From Acidobacteriota bacterium (GTDB lineage Bacteria; Acidobacteriota; Aminicenantia; Aminicenantales; Saccharicenantaceae), in NCBI GenBank assembly GCA_003476685.1, contig DMVN01000012.1, positions 1 through 10,689 on the forward strand: a stretch of DNA of 10,689 nucleotides. Reading direction: 5' to 3'. Under the pieces are notes generated by a model that worked only from the letters and a program-made list of their open reading frames with translations, was not told where the DNA came from and searched no databases. Positions 7,291-10,689 of the stretch are shown here, one piece after another. Numbering within the stretch: the stretch's first letter is position 1; every line of letters starts with the position of its first letter. The translations under genes and the position numbers were made by a program.

Positions 7291-8249
7291 AGACTCTGAT
7301 CTATCTGGTTATTTATCCCGGTCTGCTCTTCTTGTTTCTCTATTCTACCTTCGTCGAATGGTACGACCGCAAACTGTATGCCCGGTTGCAGAACCGGATG
7401 GGCCCGACCCATACCGGCCGCTTCGGCCTGTTGCAGCCCATAGCCGACTTCTTCAAGCTGATGGCTAAAGAAGACATCGTGCCCGAGCGCGCTGATAAGA
7501 AGATGTTCTCGGCTCTGCCGGCCTTCGGTCTGGCCATTGTCTTTACGGCCATGCTGTTACTTCCGCTCTGGAATTACAGCCTGGACAAACCTTCCGTCAC
7601 TTCCTTTAGCGGCGACCTGATTGTGGTGCTCTATCTCTTAAGCCTGCCGACTTTCATCTTCTTCCTGGCCGGCTGGTCTTCGACCAACCTGTTCTCGACC
7701 ATCGGCGCAGCCCGGGTGCTGACCATGCTCTTTGGCTATGAAGTCCCGCTGTTCCTGGCCGTCCTGAGCCCGGCCGTGCTGGCCAATTCCTGGCGGCTGG
7801 CTGAAATTGCCGCTTTCTACCGGCAGCGGCCGGCCCTGGCCCTGGTGAACCTGCTGGGATTCGTGATTGCCCTGATCTGCGTCCAGGCCAAGCTGGAAAG
7901 AACCCCCTTCGACATTCCCCACGCTGAAACCGAAATCGTCGGCGGCACTTTTACCGAATACTCCGGCAAGAAACTGGCCATCTTCCGTCTCATGATGGAT
8001 GCCGAGATGGTGGTGGCGGCCGGGCTGCTGGCCACGGTTTTTCTGGGTGGTTTCCCCGGCGGTCCGCTTTTCGGGCTGCTGAATTTCATCGTTAAGACTC
8101 TGTTTGTCATTTTCTTCCTTTCCCTCATCCGGGCCACCACCTCCAGAATCAGGGTGGACCAGGTGGTCAGCTTCGCCTGGAAATACCTGGCTCCGCTGGC
8201 CATAGTGCAGCTTTTAATCGTCATCCTGGTTAAGGGGTTACTCTCATGA
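7278..8249 (+). CDS. NuoH-like membrane anchor subunit (MbhM/EchB type)
   Basis: This 323-residue polytopic protein has roughly eight membrane helices. It anchors the catalytic arm and forms the start of the ion-coupling path. Visible family motifs are VEWYDRKLYARLQNRMGP (26-43), LLQPIADFFKLMAKEDIVP (51-69) and ERTPFDIPHAETEIVGG (207-223), followed by FTEYSGKK. The acidic loop residues E217, E219 and E227 are kept, but the usual glutamate in PFDxPEAE is H215. The GGTFTEYSG form is typical of hydrogenase rather than complex I. Its ATG lies inside the end of the large subunit gene, behind a GAGGGAAG site (7266-7273). Its stop overlaps the next start as ATGA. Confidence 0.94.
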   Translation: MATVKTLIYLVIYPGLLFLFLYSTFVEWYDRKLYARLQNRMGPTHTGRFGLLQPIADFFKLMAKEDIVPERADKKMFSALPAFGLAIVFTAMLLLPLWNYSLDKPSVTSFSGDLIVVLYLLSLPTFIFFLAGWSSTNLFSTIGAARVLTMLFGYEVPLFLAVLSPAVLANSWRLAEIAAFYRQRPALALVNLLGFVIALICVQAKLERTPFDIPHAETEIVGGTFTEYSGKKLAIFRLMMDAEMVVAAGLLATVFLGGFPGGPLFGLLNFIVKTLFVIFFLSLIRATTSRIRVDQVVSFAWKYLAPLAIVQLLIVILVKGLLS

Positions 8250-8644
8250 AGTTAGGCGCCTTTATTCCCGAACTCCTCCGCCATCTGTTTAAGAAACCGG
8301 CTACCGTTGATTATCCTTTCCAGAAGCTGGAAGTCCCCAAGGATTTTCGCGGTTCACCCTACCTGCGGCCTGAGCTGTGCATAGTCTGCCGGGCCTGCGA
8401 ACGCGACTGCCCGGCCGAAGCCATAGAAATCACGGCTGTCAACGAGGCGGAAAAAAGATTCAGGATGGTCATCCACAACGACCGCTGCATCCATTGCGCC
8501 CAGTGTGTTGACTCCTGTCCGACCGAGGCTATGTTGATGGACACCAGGTTTGAAATATCAGATTACGATCGCCATAACCTGAAAATGGAATGGGAATACG
8601 TCCGGGCTGTGGTCAAGCCCCGGTCCGAAGCCAAAACGTCTTGA
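8246..8644 (+). CDS. Ferredoxin-like subunit with two [4Fe-4S] clusters (NuoI/MbhN-like)
   Basis: This 132-residue protein should take electrons from ferredoxin and pass them to the small subunit. It carries two full CxxCxxCxxxCP motifs: C45, C48, C51, C55 (CIVCRACERDCP) and C81, C84, C87, C91 (CIHCAQCVDSCP). The leader FKKPATVDYPFQK (15-27) and FRGSPYLRPELC are typical of Mbh-type NuoI homologues, and an amphipathic N-terminus would let it lie on the membrane. The start overlaps the NuoH-like stop (ATGA, 8246-8249), with AAGGGG at 8232-8237. No NuoE, F or G homologue follows, which points to ferredoxin rather than NADH as electron partner. This is the last structural subunit of the operon. 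Confidence 0.95.
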   Translation: MKLGAFIPELLRHLFKKPATVDYPFQKLEVPKDFRGSPYLRPELCIVCRACERDCPAEAIEITAVNEAEKRFRMVIHNDRCIHCAQCVDSCPTEAMLMDTRFEISDYDRHNLKMEWEYVRAVVKPRSEAKTS

Positions 8645-8727
8645 GGTCAACGCGGCAGCGGGCTTGATTTATTCGCCGGCAGGTTTTACCATAAGAACAG
8701 CCTGCAGTCCGGAAGAGGGAGGGGCTG

Positions 8728-9225
8728 ATGCCTGAAAAATGGGTCAGTTTCCTGAAGAAAGAGCTCCGCGGGCTGGAGCGGCTGCTGGTGCTGGGTACCG
8801 GTAATGCCCTGAAAGCCGATGATGCCGCCGGACTGCTGGTGGCCAGCCTCCTCGAGCGGCGCCTCAGCCGGCGCCAGAAATCCAGGATTAAAATTCTTAG
8901 AGCCTACGAACTGATCGATAGCTACCACCGCCGGATAAAGCGCCTTAAACCGTCCCATCTGATTATCATTGATGCTGTGGACCTTGGTCACCGCCCCGGC
9001 AGTATCATGGTTACCCGCCTGGAACCGGGCCAAAAAAAGGAGAAAGTAGGCGGCGAATTCTATCTATTGCTGGAAAAATTGGCCGCCGAATCTTCCTGCC
9101 GTATCTACCTGGTAGGAATTCAGCCTGATTCCCTGGACTTCGGACACCCCATCACCCCGGGCGTCAAAGAAGCCTGCCGGAAGGTAGCAGAAGGTCTCAT
9201 CCAGCTGGCCGGCGGCGGCCGCTGA
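8728..9225 (+). CDS. HycI-like hydrogenase maturation protease (peptidase family M52), divergent
   Basis: This 165-residue protein resembles the nickel-dependent endopeptidases that trim the C-terminus of the hydrogenase large subunit after nickel insertion. It has VLGTGNALKADDAAG (21-35) with D32 at the place of HycI D16, IIIDAVDLGHRPG (79-91) with D82 at the place of D62, and the HycI-specific VGIQPDSLDFG...ITPGVKEA stretch (129-149). Two expected features are missing: the PEN loop (here around RAYELIDSYHRR, 58-69) and the third metal ligand, a histidine in the (S/T)HxxxL segment, where this protein reads VGGEFYLLLEKL (107-118). H87 and H140 are other histidines that might substitute. It begins 83 bases after the ferredoxin gene behind AGGGAGGGG (8716-8724), probably in the same transcript. 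The likely substrate is the large subunit at 6088-7290. Confidence 0.85.
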   Translation: MPEKWVSFLKKELRGLERLLVLGTGNALKADDAAGLLVASLLERRLSRRQKSRIKILRAYELIDSYHRRIKRLKPSHLIIIDAVDLGHRPGSIMVTRLEPGQKKEKVGGEFYLLLEKLAAESSCRIYLVGIQPDSLDFGHPITPGVKEACRKVAEGLIQLAGGGR

Positions 9226-9228
9226 GCC

Positions 9229-10326
9229 TTAGATTTTCATTGGCATCAGTACATAAAGATAGGTCCCTTTAGGCTCCGCTTCCGGTTTAATCAGGACCGC
9301 ACTATTTTCATCCTTGATTTCAAAGATTACTCGGTCAGAGCTCACCGTTCCCAGAAAATCGAGCAGGTACTGGGAGTTAAAACCTATTTCCAGGTCCTGG
9401 CCCTGGTAATCCACGGCCAGCTTGTCTCTGGCTTCTCCATATTCAGGGTTGGAGGAAAACAGCTTTAGTTCCCCGGCCTTGAGGTCAAACTTTATACCCT
9501 TGGACTTTTCCGAGGATAAAATTGAAACCCTTTTAATGGCCGTCACCAGGGCTTCTTTTTCTATGTTTAAGATATTAGGATTGTCCTTGGGCATAACCGC
9601 CTGGTAGTTGGGGAATTTACTCTCGATAATCCTGGAAATCAGCATCCGGTTCTTCACCCGGAAGAAAAGACTGTTATCATCAAAATCAAACTCCAGCCGC
9701 TCGTCGTCAAATTTCTTCAGCTCATTAAGAGTTTTCTTGGAAATTATCTGGTTTATTTCTTTATCAATCTTTAAGCCTTCGAATTCTCTCCTGGTATAGG
9801 ACAGGCGGTGACCGTCGGTACTAACCAGCTCCAGCTGGTTATTTTTCAAGGCCAGCAGGGCACCGTTCAGATAATAACGTTGCTCCTGAGTGATGGCATA
9901 AAGCACACAGTCAATCATTTCCTTAAAATCAGTTACATTCCAGGATATAGACCTTTCAAAACCTGAATCCTGAATGGCCGGAAAATCTTCCTCGGGGGCT
10001 GTTAGAATCTTAATTTCACTCTCACCAGACCTGACCACCAGGTGTTCTTCTTTCTTAACAAATTCTATGTTCGGTTCTTCTGGCAGCAACTTTATGAAAT
10101 CGAATAACTTACGGCCGTTAACAGCCGCCTTCCCTTCCTGTCTGACTTCGGCCTCAAAATTCGTTTTCAAGCCGACTTCAAGGTCAGTCCCCATCAATTC
10201 CACCCGCCCTTTGGAAGCTTTGATCAGCACATTTGACAGTATGGGCATAGTGGTTCTTTTTTCCACAATACCCTGCAACAAACCTAACTCATTAATAATA
10301 CTGTTCTTAGTAGTTGAGAACTTCAT
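9229..10326 (-). CDS. dnaN: DNA polymerase III beta subunit (sliding clamp)
   Basis: This 365-residue protein is the ring-shaped clamp that holds the replicative polymerase on DNA. Family hallmarks are LLQGIVEKRTTMPILSNVLI (16-35), QRYYLNG (149-155), STDGHRL (169-175), SKFPNY (236-241), NPEYGEA (293-299) and the C-terminal YVLMPMKI (358-365). TDGHRL and the C-terminal MPM residues line the pocket that binds polymerase and other clamp partners. Length is normal for bacterial clamps. I start at ATG 10326 because AAAGGTGG lies five bases upstream; GTG 10335, three codons earlier, falls inside that site. It is codirectional with and downstream of dnaA, as in many bacteria. It uses many more A/T-ending codons than the hydrogenase genes. 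Its stop lies 3 bases from the stop of the convergent protease gene, so no separate terminator fits between them. Confidence 0.97.
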   Translation of the reverse strand: MKFSTTKNSIINELGLLQGIVEKRTTMPILSNVLIKASKGRVELMGTDLEVGLKTNFEAEVRQEGKAAVNGRKLFDFIKLLPEEPNIEFVKKEEHLVVRSGESEIKILTAPEEDFPAIQDSGFERSISWNVTDFKEMIDCVLYAITQEQRYYLNGALLALKNNQLELVSTDGHRLSYTRREFEGLKIDKEINQIISKKTLNELKKFDDERLEFDFDDNSLFFRVKNRMLISRIIESKFPNYQAVMPKDNPNILNIEKEALVTAIKRVSILSSEKSKGIKFDLKAGELKLFSSNPEYGEARDKLAVDYQGQDLEIGFNSQYLLDFLGTVSSDRVIFEIKDENSAVLIKPEAEPKGTYLYVLMPMKI

Positions 10327-10331
10327 TTTTT

Positions 10332-10339
10332 CCACCTTT
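10332..10339 (-). promoter_or_regulatory. Shine-Dalgarno site for dnaN
   Basis: Read on the minus strand, AAAGGTGG lies five bases before ATG 10326. It contains the competing GTG 10335, which argues against that upstream start. Confidence 0.6.
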
Positions 10340-10352
10340 CTTCATCGTCCAT

Positions 10353-10380
10353 AATATAATTATTAATCATAAAAAGGCAA
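10353..10380 (-). promoter_or_regulatory. Candidate sigma70-type promoter for dnaN
   Basis: On the minus strand a TTGCCT box (10380-10375, four of six matches to TTGACA) is followed after 16 bases by TATATT (10358-10353, five of six matches to TATAAT). Transcription would start near 10346, about 20 bases before the dnaN ATG. The surrounding spacer is very AT-rich, so a chance match is possible, and dnaN may also be read from the dnaA promoter. Confidence 0.35.
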
Positions 10381-10410
10381 TAAAAAAAATACAATAAGGT
10401 AAAGAGAAAA

Positions 10411-10419
10411 TGTGCAAAA
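10411..10419 (-). promoter_or_regulatory. DnaA-box-like site
   Basis: The minus strand reads TTTTGCACA, which fits the relaxed DnaA-box consensus TTWTNCACA at every position. It sits 24 bases after the dnaA stop codon, in an AT-rich spacer where DnaA boxes are often found. It could serve in origin function or in DnaA control of dnaN. A single nine-base match can occur by chance. Confidence 0.45.
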
Positions 10420-10443
10420 CTATTTTTTTCTTTTTTACTATCA

Positions 10444-10689
10444 TCACTTTAAGAGGTTAATCAAGCTGTTAATTTCTCTGTTGAATTCCGGGTCATGTTC
10501 TCTTAATTTCTCAATCTTACGAATGCTATGTAGGACCGTGGTGTGATGTTTGCCTCCAAATTTCTTACCGATTTCCGGGAGAGAATTGTCGGTTAATTCT
10601 TTGGCCAGAAACATGGCTACCTGCCGGGGAAAAGACACCCGGGGTGAATTGTTTTTAGATTTTAGCTCGGAAGGCTTGATCTTGTACTT
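10444..10689 (-). CDS. dnaA: Chromosomal replication initiator DnaA, C-terminal part, cut by window edge
   Basis: This is the last 81 residues of DnaA; the frame is open to the right window edge. It is domain IV, which binds DnaA boxes at the origin. The stretch PRQVAMFLAKELTDNSLPEIG followed by KKFGGKHHTTVLHSIRKIEKL is the DnaA signature, including the helix-turn-helix region. The DNA-reading segment is GGKHHTTV where E. coli has GGRDHTTV; K for R keeps the positive charge and some other bacteria also have H here. An in-frame GTG at 10638 is internal, since clear DnaA sequence (YKIKPSELKSK) continues upstream of it. The gene lies 117 bases upstream of dnaN on the same strand. Confidence 0.96.
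   Translation of the reverse strand, partial: KYKIKPSELKSKNNSPRVSFPRQVAMFLAKELTDNSLPEIGKKFGGKHHTTVLHSIRKIEKLREHDPEFNREINSLINLLK

Larger units (their letters stand above)
10327..10443 (-). other. AT-rich dnaA-dnaN spacer, possible origin element
   Basis: This 117-base gap between dnaA and dnaN is strikingly AT-rich, with runs of A/T such as those at 10351-10373 and 10421-10436. In many bacteria this spacer holds all or part of oriC. It contains one match to the DnaA-box consensus (separate entry) and a candidate dnaN promoter. I see only one box, so this spacer alone is unlikely to be a full origin; boxes may also lie upstream of dnaA, beyond the window. No terminator hairpin is visible after dnaA. 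Confidence 0.4.

Noticed and set aside
1..8644. Ordinary respiratory complex I (nuo operon)
   Set aside because: The large subunit keeps both CxxC nickel motifs, the small subunit has CxxC rather than adjacent cysteines, and no NuoE, F or G gene is present.
8645..8727. Terminator hairpin between the ferredoxin subunit and the protease
   Set aside because: A short GCAGG/CCTGC pairing with a long loop can be drawn, but there is no following T run, so read-through into the protease gene is more likely.
9033..9039. Frameshift at the A7 run in the protease gene as cause of the missing histidine
   Set aside because: Family-like sequence lies in the same frame on both sides (DAVDLG before, GIQPD after), so no shift is needed.
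1..9225. Formate hydrogenlyase (Hyc/Hyf) operon
   Set aside because: No formate dehydrogenase or HycB-type gene is seen, the NuoC- and NuoD-like parts are separate genes rather than the fused HycE form, and NuoA/J/K-like genes are not part of Hyc. Genes left of the window could still change this.
10327..10335. GTG 10335 as start of dnaN
   Set aside because: It lies within the AAAGGTGG site, and sliding clamps typically begin at the MKF of ATG 10326.
1..10689. CRISPR arrays, tRNA or rRNA genes, insertion sequences
   Set aside because: I saw no regularly spaced repeats, cloverleaf-like segments or transposase-like frames; almost all of the window is accounted for by the listed genes.

Overview
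The window holds most of a large operon for a membrane-bound, energy-converting [NiFe] hydrogenase of group 4 (the Mbh/Ech/Hyf type related to respiratory complex I). It is followed, tail to tail, by the replication genes dnaN and dnaA on the opposite strand. Shine-Dalgarno sites, tightly overlapping genes and a dnaA-dnaN pair show that this is a bacterium. A ferredoxin-linked hydrogenase with no NADH-binding subunits in view suggests an anaerobe with fermentative or hydrogen-based metabolism. I cannot name the phylum from sequence alone; an uncultivated anaerobic lineage such as Aminicenantes is a guess.

Positions 1-8644 (plus strand) encode eleven subunits in one tightly packed series. First come three antiporter-like ion-pumping subunits: one cut by the left window edge, then a NuoL-like and a NuoM/MrpD-like protein. 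Next are three small membrane proteins like NuoJ, NuoK and NuoA. The last five are the catalytic and anchoring subunits: small hydrogenase subunit (NuoB-like), NuoC-like, large Ni-binding subunit (NuoD-like), NuoH-like membrane anchor and a two-cluster ferredoxin subunit (NuoI-like). The large subunit keeps both CxxC pairs that bind nickel, so this is a hydrogenase and not complex I. Every one of the eleven core subunits of the 'headless' complex I (no NuoEFG) nevertheless has a counterpart here. The expected job is to pass electrons from reduced ferredoxin through iron-sulfur clusters to protons at the Ni-Fe site, making H2 and pumping H+ or Na+, or to run in reverse.

Positions 8728-9225 encode a HycI-like maturation protease, a plausible partner for the 41-residue tail that follows the last nickel motif of the large subunit. 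It lacks two features expected of the family, including the usual metal-binding histidine.

Positions 9229-10689 (minus strand) carry dnaN, complete, and the C-terminal DNA-binding part of dnaA, cut by the right edge. The AT-rich spacer between them holds one sequence that fits the DnaA-box consensus and a likely dnaN promoter. The hydrogenase operon and dnaN converge with only 3 bases between stop codons. Base composition drops from GC-rich in the operon to AT-richer in dnaN/dnaA.
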